Part shown: positions 45,430 to 56,799 of the stretch, one piece after another
Layout of the letters: the number at the start of each line of letters is the position of its first letter
Position numbering within the stretch: the stretch's first letter is position 1
Source: Pogostemon cablin
Taxonomy: Eukaryota > Streptophyta > Magnoliopsida > Lamiales > Lamiaceae
DNA: 64,000 nucleotides
Assembly: GCA_023678885.1 (NCBI GenBank)
Contig: CM043002.1
Coordinates: forward strand, 1,196,022-1,260,021
Direction: 5' to 3'
Made by a program: the position numbers and the translations under genes
Notes under the pieces: generated by a model
What the model saw: only the letters and a program-made list of their open reading frames with translations
Databases searched by the model: none
What the model was told of the DNA's origin: nothing

Positions 45430-46357
45430 ATGAACCCACATGAAAATACGTATGTTGTACCTTCAAGTAAGTCCTGCTAATTATTCTTGCATATAAATAG
45501 TTTCAATAACATGTATGAGTCGATATTATCAATTGAGATCACTAGTTTCATTTCTTAATGAATATCACGTGATATAATCCTTTCTAAATTCAATGCCAAG
45601 TATGCAATGATTTAATAGTCATTTTCTAGGTTATAAGCAGAGAAAATATTAAAATTGGTCCTGTAAGTATGACCTATTCAAACTTTAGTCATTTTTCATT
45701 TGTAATTTTCTATTTTGATTCTTTTTTGTCCACTTTTAGTCATTTTTGTCTAAATTTAGTCATTTCCTAAAATTTAGATATTTTTTTTATCCAAATTTAG
45801 TCATTTATGTTAAAAAAAAGTCCAAAATTAATCCGAAAGTGTATAAATTTTGTACCAAAAGTAGACAAAAAAGAACTAAAACTGAACAAAAATGATCAAA
45901 ATTGAGAATTACAGGAAAAAAATGATTAAAGTTGGAATTTATCATACTTAATTTTGATATTTACCCTTATAAGTATAATTATTTCACTATAAACACACAT
46001 TGAAACACAATTGTGAAACAAGAAATCTGTATCGCAATTTTCCAGAAGCAGTAATCGAGAGTAGTCAGGGTGGATAATTAGAATTGCCAACTCTAACACT
46101 TTTTCCATTAGCTCCCGATTTGCAGAATATTGTTGGTGAATCATCAAGTAAGATTGCAACTCATAATTAATCTCTACTTGTATTAATTATTACTTGATTT
46201 CTCATATCTCTATTTTAAAGCAAAAATCAATTATGTCGATTCCGCAGCAGAAGAAAACAACAATGAATTAACAACTTTGTCACTTTTTCCATTAAAACCT
46301 GATTTGTGCCAGCAAAGAGTCGAAGATGAAGCATCTATGATGGATCAAACTAAGTGA
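45430..46357 (+). pseudogene. G0: short LFPLAPDL-module gene, probably decayed
   Basis: A possible three-exon structure of 71 codons: exon 1 at 45430-45466 (MNPHENTYVVPS), exon 2 at 46082-46147 (LPTLTLFPLAPDLQN), exon 3 at 46248-46357 (NNNELTTLSLFPLKPDL ... TGA). All junctions are phase 1, as in G1. The exon 2 acceptor used here has a weak pyrimidine tract; the stronger acceptor (TTTTCCAG, about 46044) would add an in-frame TAA where paralogues have TCA of GGSS. A fold-back repeat (45645-45960) sits in the first intron. I rate it more likely a relic than a gene. Confidence 0.5.
45645..45960. repeat. Fold-back MITE-like repeat
   Basis: GAGAAAATATTAAAATTGGTCC... at the left and ...TTGAGAATTACAGG...CATACTTAATTTTGATATTT at the right are imperfect inverted arms around TTTAGTCATTT-type sequence. 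No coding capacity. Confidence 0.5.
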
Positions 46358-46814
46358 TCATCATAATTTATTCACGAATACAATATTCAAAGATTCATAC
46401 TTTTCTTTTTTTATATATTACACTTTCAATAATTTCGAGTTATATTTTAAATTAATTTTACTGAAGATTTACTTAAATTTTGGTTGCACATGCTTAAATT
46501 TTAGTACATATAATTTTTTCCTCCTCCATATAACTGTAAAGTCAAAAGAATTTATATAGCCTCGTTGTGAATTAAGTATTTGATTTTGTAAGGTCTTTTT
46601 TTTTTCTTAAATGAATCTGTGAATTCAATTTTTTTTAGCCATAAAGAATCAATAAGTCGAATTTATTAAAAAAATAAATAAACTTTCACATACTCAGAAA
46701 ATGACATCTGTTCTCACTATTTGTTAAACGCTTTCTCCACACAAGTGAAAAAACTATTACACGCTTTCTCCACACAAGTGAAAAAAACTATTATTAACCA
46801 CTCAATATTATTAG

Positions 46815-47485
46815 AGAAATTATCACAAATAGTCCACTAAATATTACTTAACCCACAAATAGTCCTGTATTTTTTGAAAATTTTAATTTTAGTCATTTTT
46901 ATCCAATTTTGATCCTGAGAAATTAAAATGGGACAGAGAATGACTAAAATTGAAAATTGCAATAGTTAAAGGATCAAATGTTGATTTTGTAATAATTTGA
47001 CAAAAGACTTAAAGGACCAAATATGATAATTTCACCGGAAAAATTATAATTTCTCACAATATCATAAAAAATGTGTTTAAAGATATTATATTTAAAGCAA
47101 TATTGCTAAAATCGGGTCGGACCGGCCGGTTAGACCATAAATTGGATCCGGAACCAGCCCAGAATATAAAAAAAAAATTAAGGTTGAATCGAGTTGGACC
47201 AGAAAAACTGGCTAAACCGATCCAACAGGTGAAACATCATAAAATCAAAAATTAAAATTTAAAAAAATTTATACAGTATCAGGTGGACCGGTTCTACCGG
47301 TTTTTTGTCCAACCCGATTCAACTTAAAAACAAATAGTTTTTTTGGGTGTTTCGGACTGATTCCGACTCCGATTTCCAGTAAACCGATCGGTCCCATCCG
47401 ATTTTGAAAATATTACTTTAAATATAATATCTATAAATACTTTTTTTTATGATATTATGAGAATTTTAATGTAGAGAAATTAAAA
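46815..47485. repeat. Fold-back repeat X, two-armed copy
   Basis: The left arm, GAGAAATTATCACAAATAGTCCACTAAATATT to TTAAAGCAATATTGCTAAAATCGG, is the inverse of 40683-41078. Its inner part is also inverted in its own right arm (47380-47485, CCGATTTTGAAAATATTACTTTAAATATAATATC...). CCGG-rich words (GGACCGGCCGGTTAG, GGACCGGTTCTACCGG) lie between. Non-coding. Confidence 0.6.
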
Positions 47486-48109
47486 AGAACTTCGGTCAAA
47501 CGACAGCATATGCCACATCATAGATGGTAGGCGAGGCTAGACGATGCTGATTAGCAATCTCAGTGGTACCATGTAGTGGGAGTATGAATAATTATAGCTG
47601 TTAGGGGTATTTAGGATAATTCCAATTAAAATTTTTTCAAGGTGAGTATATGTTGTAAAATAGTTTGTCCAGCGACTTGATTTAATCCTTTTGCCCCAAT
47701 TATTTTGGGCAAGCACAACATTGTCTTATCCAATAACTTGTGTGAGCAAGTGTCCTTGTAAATCTAAACTGTAAAATTTTAAATTAGGATGAACCTTGTG
47801 TGACCCTGGTCACGGGTGACCCCTCACGAGGGGGTAACACAAGAAATTATTTTTAAAATTTGTAATATGCAAATATTTATTATTTATGTGAGCTCACGAT
47901 CCTGTAGACGGATAAGATCAATTGAGATAAGTTTTGAAAAAAAAGTATAAATTTATTTTTTTACATTAAAAAAGAATGTGGAGAAGGTAATTGGTTCTAT
48001 CATTATAAATTTTTATTTATTATTTATTTATTTTTTAAATCCACCCCTGCTATAAATTCGATCGAGGGTGCACCCCATGCACCCAAAAGTTTGGATCCAA
48101 TTCTCCTTG
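47486..48109. other. Intergenic stretch upstream of G1
   Basis: No gene. There is a self-complementary patch around GTGACCCTGGTCACGGGTGACCC (47810-47835). Confidence 0.4.
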
Positions 48110-48118
48110 TATAAATTA
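48110..48118 (+). promoter_or_regulatory. Putative TATA box of G1
   Basis: TATAAATTA lies 337 bp upstream of the G1 start, before a CT-rich leader. A six-codon uORF (ATGACGAATCTTATGTAA, 48239-48256) lies in that leader unless a 5' UTR intron ending TTTTGCAG at 48442 removes it. Confidence 0.45.
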
Positions 48119-48454
48119 AAAGCAGTCAATCCCTACTACACTCCCTCTGTTTTCTTTCAATTTTGAGGATTCACCGTCTCCAACATCTTCCTGCAATTTC
48201 ATTCTCCAATTAGGTTTTCCAATTTTCTTTCTTGCGAGATGACGAATCTTATGTAATTGAAGCTGTTAGTTTCTGGTGAATCTTGATATCGTACACGAAT
48301 TAATTACTTAATTCCTTCACTCTGTTGCTGAGTCGAATTAAATTTGAAAATTAATCCGAACTAGAAACTGAACCGTTCTTGATTTGAATTTGATTCATTG
48401 GTTTGATTAATCTGTTAAATTATTGACTTACAGATTTTGCAGAATTTATTGAAG

Positions 48455-50135
48455 ATGGTCCGACCGGGCCGCAAGAAGGATCCAAAAATCCCCAAAGTTG
48501 AAGATGTATGTAATAACCTGGGAATTAATGATCATTATTTTCTTAATTACAGTGGAATTTGATCTGAATTACTAATTTGTGTGTATGTATGATCAGGTGC
48601 GAAGTTACTTGAGAAATTTCGTTGATCGTGGCATGAGGATTCATGAGAATATACAGTTCCTGACTGAAAGCTCTGCTTCTGGTACTAATTAATTCAATTT
48701 GAATAATAATTTTTCAGTTGGATTTAGTATATGTTTGAGTTAATTTCTTGGCCTAATTAGTAATTAGGGTTCTGTAATGTGATGAATTAACAAGATGGGT
48801 GAGTGAGTATTGCATTGGTTTGCCATTAATCTCATGGAATATTGTGACCAGCCCTCCATGAGTGAAATAAACCATACACAATTCATTAATTATCTGATCT
48901 GGTGTGTTGATATAACTGGTAGACTTAGTGGATCAATGCAGTTGATGATTCTCTGATATCAAGTAAGACTGTATGTCGATTTTACGCAACACATGAAGCT
49001 TGATTCCCTCATCAATTCCTGCACGAAATAGCTTGCCATGTTATGTTAAGTGAGACTTACAGGTTATAGAATATAGAGACTGCCTATATATGATCAGTAC
49101 TGTTTTTCTTGTATAATTATTTGAGATGTCGATTTTACAGAGCTTTCAACATCAGTTCCTTCAAGAAGTAGCCATGTTATGTCATCAATTAAGACAACTG
49201 CATGCATGATAAATCTCTGAAATATATATATGCAAGCTTTGTTTAGTTTCAACATCATTTAGCTGATCCAATACTGTATATGTGTCGATTTTACAGCGCA
49301 GATGCAGCTGTACAGTGCAGCGAACCCTGCATTGAGTCAAGATGGATCATCAATTCTGCCAGATTTCCCATCAACTCCTGTCTTATCTCTGGAAAGAATG
49401 AATTCTGTACAGATTTCTAGTGGATCATCAGGTAAGAGTTACAGCTGATGAATCTCTTATATAATCTAGGTGGTTGAGTTTGTTCATTTTGCAGAAGAAA
49501 TCAACAGCTGTGATGGATCATCATCGACTCTGACACTTTTTCCGTTAGCTCCTGATTTGTATCTACAAAGAAAGATTGATCAGCAGATGAATTCACCTAG
49601 AAACACTCTCAATACATCATCATGTATGACTTACAAACTCATATAATTATCCGAATATGCCTGATTGAATATGTCGATTTTGACGTAGCTTTCTGGTGCA
49701 GCAATGAGTATACACAGTAGCCATGATGGATCATCTTTTCAGCTGATGGATTATCCATTACCTTCTGATTTATCTCCGGAAAGAATGAATATTGATCAGG
49801 GGATTTCTGATGGATCATCAAGTAAGACTTCAAGCTGATGAGTCTTTAACATACATATATATACTACATGCTTGCTAAGTTACAATATCATCTAGCTGAC
49901 TGAATATGTCAAATTTACAGCAGAAAGCTGCATTAGCCATCACGAGGATCTCACGGACGCTGTAAGCAGCAGCCACGGTGGATCATCGTTAACTCCGACG
50001 CTTTTTCCACTTTTTCCATTAGCTCCAGATTTGTATCTACAAAGAATGGATGATCAGCAACGGATTGGTGGTGGATCATCCTCAAATCTAGATCATATTG
50101 ATGAAACGGAGGACTACAATCTGTCACTGTTTTGA
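48455..50135 (+). CDS. G1: six-exon gene with repeated DGSS-LFPLAPDL modules (244 aa, unknown family)
   Basis: Exons: 48455-48505, 48597-48681, 49297-49431, 49495-49623, 49702-49821, 49921-50135; 735 nt with the stop. All introns are GT...AG. The first junction is phase 0; the other four are phase 1, so exons 3-5 are symmetric. Residues 1-17 are basic (MVRPGRKKDPKIPK), possibly nuclear-targeting; residues 18-45 read VRSYLRNFVDRGMRIHENIQF. Each of exons 3-6 then encodes one Ser-rich module: SQDGSS..LP, DGSSSTLTLFPLAPDL, HDGSS..LPSDLSPERM, GGSSLTPTLFPLFPLAPDL. TLTLFPL resembles a WUS-box/EAR-type repression motif, but there is no homeodomain. I do not recognise the family. The ATG has a good context (GAAGATGG). 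Confidence 0.7.
48960..49200 (+). pseudogene. Two decayed exon units inside intron 2 of G1
   Basis: TGTCGATTTTAC(A)G, the sequence at the acceptor of live exon 3 (49283-49296), recurs at about 48974 and 49128, each time followed by exon-like text (CCCTCATCAATTCCTGC; AACATCAGTTCCTTCAAG) that no longer reads open. They are likely dead copies of the repeated exon. Confidence 0.4.
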
Positions 50136-51266
50136 TTTTTTTTGTTGAATGTGAATACAATTCCTGATCCATGCACCTATGATATGCACCTATGATACCG
50201 GCTAACCTTACATTCTCCATCAATACTTAAAGGGTCTTCTTTGGTTAGGGTAGTGAGAGAGGGTAAGGAGAATGGATATTGTATCGATTTACATTATTGA
50301 TGCTTAGTCGATGCGATGAGAATCAAAATTCTTTAATTACTCATTGATTTAATAACTATTTTCCACCTTTTATTCTCATTGTCATTGACTCCTTAGTGGA
50401 TCAGCTCATTGTCATTCTGATTGAGAAATTCGCACCGCATCTTTATTAATTTTGATAAAAAAATGACCAAAATGAGAGAGAAAATAAATAAATAAATAAA
50501 ACACTAAAATTGATTAAAAAACGTAACATATTGTGAAATTTTCTCCCTGCCTAACGTATTTTTATATTTATTTATGGCAAAAACTTCTGTGCACCCGGGC
50601 GCACGGATCATATTCTTGACAACACTCCGTGCGTCTTTAGAATTTTGTGTTAAATTGTATACTCTTTAGTATAAAAATATGTACTCTTTATTTTCTAAAG
50701 AAAAAAATATTAATGAAAAATGTATACCCTTTAGAACAAAATGGTGTATCTTTTATTAATTAAAGTGCGTACCCTTTAGAATAAAGTAATGTACCCTTAC
50801 CCATAATACTAAATTTCTAAAGGCGCACAGAAAGACTTGTATGAGACCGTGTTACGGTCCGAAAGTGATGACTTTTATAAGGAATATTGATACTAAATTA
50901 ATGAAAAGTGATAATATTATTTCATAAACAATTTATAGTATAAATGAAAAGAATGAAAAGTGATAACATTTTATAGCAAGAGTAATAACGTTTTATAGCG
51001 GAAGTGATAACTATTTTAAAAAGTGTAAAATAATCTCATCTGAAAATATATATATTTCACACTTTTGTCTATTCTTTTTCACATATTTTAAATTTAATAA
51101 TCTTTTATTTAATAAAAGGGTAATATACACCTCATACCCAATTATGAAAAAAGTGATACATTCTTTATGTAGAAAATAAACTAAAAATACGTCACTTAAT
51201 TAAAATATAATTAATAAAATTAAAACACGGCGTGGTGAATAATTAAGTTACGCTCCATAAAACCAC
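50136..51266. other. Intergenic stretch between G1 and G2
   Basis: No gene. Positions 50575-50830 contain GTGCACCCGGGCGCACGG and several copies of GTAYNCTTTAGWATAAA, a dispersed repeat type. The rest is AT-rich. Confidence 0.4.
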
Positions 51267-51275
51267 TATATAAAT
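51267..51275 (+). promoter_or_regulatory. Putative TATA box of G2
   Basis: TATATAAAT in CCACTATATAAATAT, the same 15-mer as upstream of G3 (54316-54330). It lies about 100 bp before the ATG at 51376. Confidence 0.5.
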
Positions 51276-51987
51276 ATCTGAAGATCTCTCGATTTGTTAT
51301 CTCTCCCCCAACTCTTTTCAATTTCACAAGTGACAACCATCGACATTTTCTCCGGCAGGGACATCTGCCATTGGAATGCGTCACAGCCGAAGATCACGTA
51401 ATACAGAGGAAAATAAAAAAATATTTATTATTAATATTATATGTATGATTGCTAATAAAGAGGTTTTTCAAGAGATGGACAATAAAGAGGTAAAAACTAT
51501 TCATATTGTTGGATTTCCTGATTTTCAACGTCATTTCTGTATATTTGAAAAAAAGAAAAAGGAAAGAGTAATTGCATTAATTCGTTAATGTTTTCAGCTT
51601 TTAAAATCCATGATACAGATAATTGGTATGCTTATTGATATGCTTGTACTAAGATTGTTACCTAATGCTTTCCTTTTTCACACGTGAACCTGAAAATCCC
51701 AACCTTTGCTTTCCTTTTACAAGAACCGAACCGAAATTCATGTCTTTCATTATTTTTAATTTCTTTGAATATTTAATTTTATTTCAGGTGGCTCAGGGGA
51801 TTGCATTGGACAGTTCATGTCCAAAGAGGAAACTATGGAGTCTCTTTTTATACAACACCACATCCCACGAGACGTCACACGAAGGGGTAAGGAGGGGTAA
51901 TTAATTTTTATTATTACAGATTGCAGTTTAATGTTTTTGTATTGATTAATTTTAGAGTCATAGGAAAATTAGCAACTTAGGGTATAT

Positions 51988-52112
51988 AATCACACTTAAG
52001 TTTAATCTTCAAATTATCTCAATTCAATCTTTTAATTCAGACTAACTTTATAGAATCACCCTTAATTTTATTCTTCAAATTATCTCAATTCAATCTTTTA
52101 ATTCAGACTAAA
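51988..52112. repeat. Two-unit tandem repeat (about 60-66 bp) in a G2 intron
   Basis: TCTTCAAATTATCTCAATTC and the following AATCTTTTAATTCAGACTAA occur twice in direct order. Confidence 0.75.
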
Positions 52113-52552
52113 TGACTAAATTTATGGAACTAAAAATTGTTTAACTCTTGAATTTATATGGACTTTGTGTATAGGGTATTTTACGTTTTTTTAACTAGTA
52201 CTCCGTATACTTTTTATTATCACAAAAACTTGTGTAAACCGAGTTTCTCTGTGGTGCCCTTCCAATCCTATATACCCTATGTAAATCATAGGATTCACAA
52301 GGAATGTAGACCCGGTTTACAAGAGATTAACTCTTTTATTATAATGTTTATCACCTTTTCTAATAGTTGAATGAAATAGTTTATATTTTGATGCAGTTTG
52401 GGAGGAGCTGGAGCAAGAACATGAAGAATACTTCACGTATTCTAAGCATTGTAAAAAAGTGTTATGAAGATGGAGGACATAGTTTCGTCTTTAGATTGTG
52501 CATTGAATATGTATCTAAACCTCCCAATACATTCAAGTAAGACAAGTTTTAT

Positions 52553-52578
52553 ACATATATATATATATATATATATAT
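52553..52578. repeat. (AT)n microsatellite
   Basis: About a dozen AT units in a G2 intron. Confidence 0.85.
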
Positions 52579-53253
52579 GCATGATTGAATATGTCGATTT
52601 TGACGTAGCTAATTTGTGGTGCAGCAATGAGTGAAGACAGTAGGCATGATGGATCATCTGTTGAACTGCCCCTAACTCCTGATTTGTCTCCGGAAAGAAG
52701 AAAAATGAATATTGATGAGGAGATTTCTGATGGATCATCAACTAACATTTCAACCTCATGAGTTTTTAACATATATATATATACATGCTTGCAAAGTTGC
52801 AATATCATCCAGCTGACTGAATGTGTCAAATTTACAGCTGAAAGCTGCATTAGCTATCTCGAGGATGATCTCACGGACACTTTAAGCAGTCGTTAACTCC
52901 GACCTTTTTCCATTAGCTCCTGATTGCAAAGAATGAATGATGAGCAGAGTATTGGTGGTGGATCATCTTCAAATCCAGATGATATGGAGTTTGGATGATC
53001 CATGCACATATATATGAGATTAGCTAACCTTACATTCTCTATTCAATACTTAATTTTTCTTTCTCAATTTAACTAGTGTAAAACACTAAAACTTTGACTT
53101 AGATGAGCAAGTGAGATATCTTATTCTTTTTCTTTATGTTTTACTATTTGACTTCTTTTTGCGTAATTTAGGACCATTTTGAACCTTGGTCTCCCCTAGC
53201 CAGTTACTCGACTAACATTGAAAAAAAAAATAATAATAATGCAGTAATTATTT

Positions 53254-53551
53254 GGGTAAATATCAATTTTGTTCTTCTAGGCCAAATCCAATTTCAGTCC
53301 TAAGGATTAGTAATTTCTCAAAAGTCGTCCTCCGGTCTGCGAAATTAGTCTTTTTAGTTCACTTTTGGTCCTTTTCTCATCGGAATCCGGCAATTTTCCG
53401 GCGAAAGTTAGTAAATTCAAGCGAGAAAATGACCAAAAGTGGGCTAAAATGACTAATTTCGAACACTGGAGGACCACTTTTGAAAAATTACCAATCCTTA
53501 AGACTGAAATTGGATTTGGTCTGTCCTGATGGACCAAAATTGATATTTTCT
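53254..53551. mobile_element. Fold-back MITE (about 300 bp)
   Basis: Left GGGTAAATATCAATTTTG...CCAAATCCAATTTCAGTCCTAAGGATT and right ...AATCCTTAAGACTGAAATTGGATTTGG...CCAAAATTGATATTTTCTC are inverted over roughly 140 bases. The centre is CCGGCAATTTTCCGGCG. Non-coding. Confidence 0.7.
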
Positions 53552-54315
53552 CTAATTATTTTGGTACAAAAGTGAAATTTTAATTTTTATATACGAGTTA
53601 ATGTACTCTTTTTTCCCTCATTTTTTTAAAAATTATTTAAACAATTATTAGAACTTTTGAAATTATTTATTTATCCTTCAAGACAAGGTATACATTTCAT
53701 TTTCCCATAAACACTAATTTTTTTTCCATGGTTTGATTTTATTTATAACTGCTGCCATTTTACTAGACTGTCATTTAATAGAGGTCAATGGAATTCTCAC
53801 TTACTAGAGTGAGCTAGATTGGATTCTAATTGGAAATGAATTAGTTTAGAAAAAAAATTTAACTAAAGGTTAATAAGAACTTAGCCTAAAATATAATTTT
53901 TTTTTTAAAAAAATTATAATAATTGAGATATAACCTCTTTTCATGACATGAGTAGCGAAAAAAAAAATCAAAATATTAGTAACTTTGTTTTTTTATTAAA
54001 ATAGTATAAAAGGTATATTAAATCAAGATTAGTCAACTATTTCCTTTGTTAATATGAATAAATTAGTGTTTGTTGTTGAGCGAAAAGAAAGAGTTAAGAT
54101 GGGCATTAATTAATAAGCAATATATTAATTAATTAATACATACAATTAGCAGTTAGTTAATGGGCAAAGGTTCACATTGCCCCCATCTTTTGTCATTAAA
54201 TAGGATCACATAGAGGATTTAAATGAAGAAAATAAAAGATTAGGGGTTTACTTGATCTGGTGATATAAGTTAGAGGACCTATGTGAACCTTTACCCTTAG
54301 TTAATACTAGTAGTC
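53552..54315. other. Intergenic AT-rich stretch
   Basis: No gene or recognised repeat family is evident. Confidence 0.4.
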
Positions 54316-54318
54316 CAC

Positions 54319-54478
54319 TATATAAATATGACGTTTGAATCAATTCTCATTTCTTTCTCATCACTTCATTTTATCAAGCAGTTGGTGGATGAACAATACA
54401 TTCAGAGATTACCATTCGGATTCCAAAATCTGCTTCCCGTCTTCAATTAATTCTCCTGCAATCGTTTCTTGGAATTAA
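54319..54478 (+). promoter_or_regulatory. Putative promoter and leader of G3
   Basis: TATATAAATA at 54319-54328 sits in the same CCACTATATAAATAT 15-mer as in G2. A CT-rich leader and a short frame, ATG at 54389 to TAA at 54478 (MNNTFRDYHSDSK), follow. Matching G3 exons appear only after 60999, beyond two inserted elements. Confidence 0.4.
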
Positions 54479-54867
54479 TTCACCCGTTTCTGGTATTTCT
54501 TATTACCCAATTCTAATTAATTACTCAATCACCTTTCTTTCTTTTTATTATTTTTTTTTTCATGATGCAAACATTGACAAACTTGTTGGGTCGGTTGGGG
54601 GTGGGGGTGGGGTGTTTTCATATCTTCTTGAAGCAGTTTCTGTCAATTCTTGAAATTCCCGTGCAAAATATCCACTCCATCTGTTGCAATTTTGTTTTTA
54701 TTTTTCATATATATGAATGAGTTCATGATCCTGCAAGTATATATATATTCTTTAATGTGTAGTTTATTTTTGAATTTGTATGATGATAGTTTCTGTAAAT
54801 TAATCTTGCATGCAGATAATGCAAATGAACCTGATTTAAAATTTTAGTTCATTCATCACAACTCTTT

Positions 54868-55596
54868 GGGATAAAAACCTTTTTAGTCCCATAACTTTTT
54901 CATGGTCTTTTTTAGTCCCAAGAAAGATAATTTTGTCAAATTAGTCTCACCGACGAAGAAATAGGGCCAAATACGTCCTATTTTCGCCGGAAAAAGCCAC
55001 GTCACAACTGGAATTGTCGATTTCCGACCGGTATGATGACGTGGCTCCCTGATGGTAGGTGAGTCAGCGGGATAAAAATCTATTTAGTCTCATAACTTTC
55101 CTCATGTTCTATTTTAGTCCCAATAAATATAAGTTTGTCAATTTAGTCCCACCCGTGTAGGAATAGGGCCAAACACGTCCTATTTTCGCCGAAAAATGTT
55201 GACATCATCAGAATCGCCGATTTCCATCCAGGACTATGACGTGGCACCCTGATGGCAGGCGAGTCAATAAATTAAATGTTATTTTAATGTCAATAAGGCA
55301 TTTTTATTTAAACAATTCCGACCGCTGTCATGGCCGGTGGCGAAATCGTGGTCGTTGGCGAAGTTCCGGTGTTTGTGATGTGGGCCTTGGTGGCGGGGAT
55401 TCCGTGCCAGAAAAGAAATGGGCTGATGACCCTAATTAATTTTTGTTTTCTAATTATTTAAAATTTTAGAAAATAAAATGTCTTGTTGATATTAAAATAA
55501 TATTAATTCCGATTGGAAATTGGCAATTTCGGTTGTCACTCGACAATCACGCGCCATTTATCAGTGATGTCAGCATTTTCTGGAGAAAATACGATG
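54868..55596. mobile_element. Mutator-like fold-back element, right part missing
   Basis: It matches 43281 onward from GGGATAAAAAC through the two sub-units and the central CATGGCCGGTGGCGAAATCG, then stops where element D begins. The missing right part is not found after D. Confidence 0.75.
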
Positions 55597-56799
55597 TGTG
55601 CTGTCGCCGGCACCCAAAAATAATACTTATAAAATTTCCGAACAAATCCACTAAAATATAGTAGGATGAGTACGAGTCGAACCCAAAGGGAGTAATTGAA
55701 TTTTAATTGAATTTAAAGTGTTTTCAAAAGTAACTGGAGGGGGTTTTGAATTAAATTCTAACAACTATTAAACATGAAAATAAATAATTAAAATTGCAGT
55801 AAATATAAAATAAGATAAACAAATAAAATAACAACCTAGTCCAAGGATTTGATCCCCTCCCGTATCCTAATTCACATGTATCAAATTCCTAAAACACCAA
55901 CAAGTTCAAAAACTCAATACCCTAAGCTAACGGTATGACCAATTAACTTGAAATATCCTTAAGATTAATAACCTAGGGTACGACCTCTAGATTATACTAT
56001 CCCAGAGTGACCCTATGGATTCGAATTCGACAATGCATTAAGATTTGGATATTAGGACTACTAAGCTATGAAAACGGGGGTAGCGAATCATACAACCTAT
56101 ATTTCGTGATTTCAAAAGGTACTCCCTCATTTTGCTACTCGGTTCATAATATTATAACAATTACGGATTACAATATGTAAAATAGCTATTGAATAATCAA
56201 TCACATATGAGAAGGGTAGTCTACACAAGCAATTAAAATGTCATAATTCACATCAAAGCCAATCACAAAATAAATTTATTAAACATGCTAGTATATTTAT
56301 TCCTAATCAAACATATAAATTATTTTACGGAGGTTCACAATCCTCGGACTAGAAACGAAATTACATAATTAAACTAAATTAAAAATAAAGAACAAAAGAA
56401 CGAATGTTCTTCATGGTGGATGCTTCCTCGCGTCCCCCCAATCTGCTCTAGCGTCCCAACGTCATCTCTGGTGTGTGTGATGTCCAACAATAATATAAGG
56501 ATCCTGAATTAATTTATCATTGACCTTCCTTCTTGAAGAGTGTCCAGATTCATTGGATCTTTTCTCCTTTTGTAAGTTTCCTTAGGCTCTTCAAATCAAA
56601 TCTCTACTTAATTTATTTGGCCAAATCTTTTAATATCCAGCAATTAAAATTATTATATTTTTAGCCTGTTTCAATAAAAAATAAAATAATTAAAATATAT
56701 GTGTGAAATAGAAATAAGTCGTAATTAATATAAAATAATCACAACTCACATAAAAATATGAATTCATCTAAAATAATAAGGTAAAATTACAACTTATCA
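55597..56799 (-). repeat. 3' LTR of element D
   Basis: Plus-strand start TGTGCTGTCGCCGGCACCC and end AACTTATCA, giving TG...CA. The adjacent GTTTAGGTGGGTAGTT (minus strand) is a weak polypurine tract. Confidence 0.88.

Larger units (their letters stand above)
51376..52981 (+). pseudogene. G2: decayed paralogue of G1/G3
   Basis: A start-like frame at 51376-51588 begins MRHSRRSRNTEEN. An open exon lies at 51788-51886 (VAQGIALDSSCPKRKLW). The third exon (from the CAG at about 52397) begins VWEELEQEHEEYF, the counterpart of VWDEFERLYP in G3, but runs into TGA. A frame starting at 52470 (MEDIVSSLDC) joins through a phase-1 intron to 52625-52761, a close copy of G1 exon 5 (HDGSS...LTPDLSPERRKMNID); there the donor has changed from GTAAG to CTAAC, so the frame stops at 52761. 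A copy of G1 exon 6 (52838-52981) has indels and stops. The introns match G1 introns, so the duplication is fairly recent. Confidence 0.6.

Noticed and set aside
48455..50135. G1 as a MADS-box or WOX transcription factor
   Set aside because: Only the LFP motif resembles WOX proteins; neither a homeodomain nor a MADS domain is present.
55236..55439. Open frame of 67 codons
   Set aside because: It lies in the non-coding centre of a Mutator-like fold-back element and is not kept in the copy at 43281.
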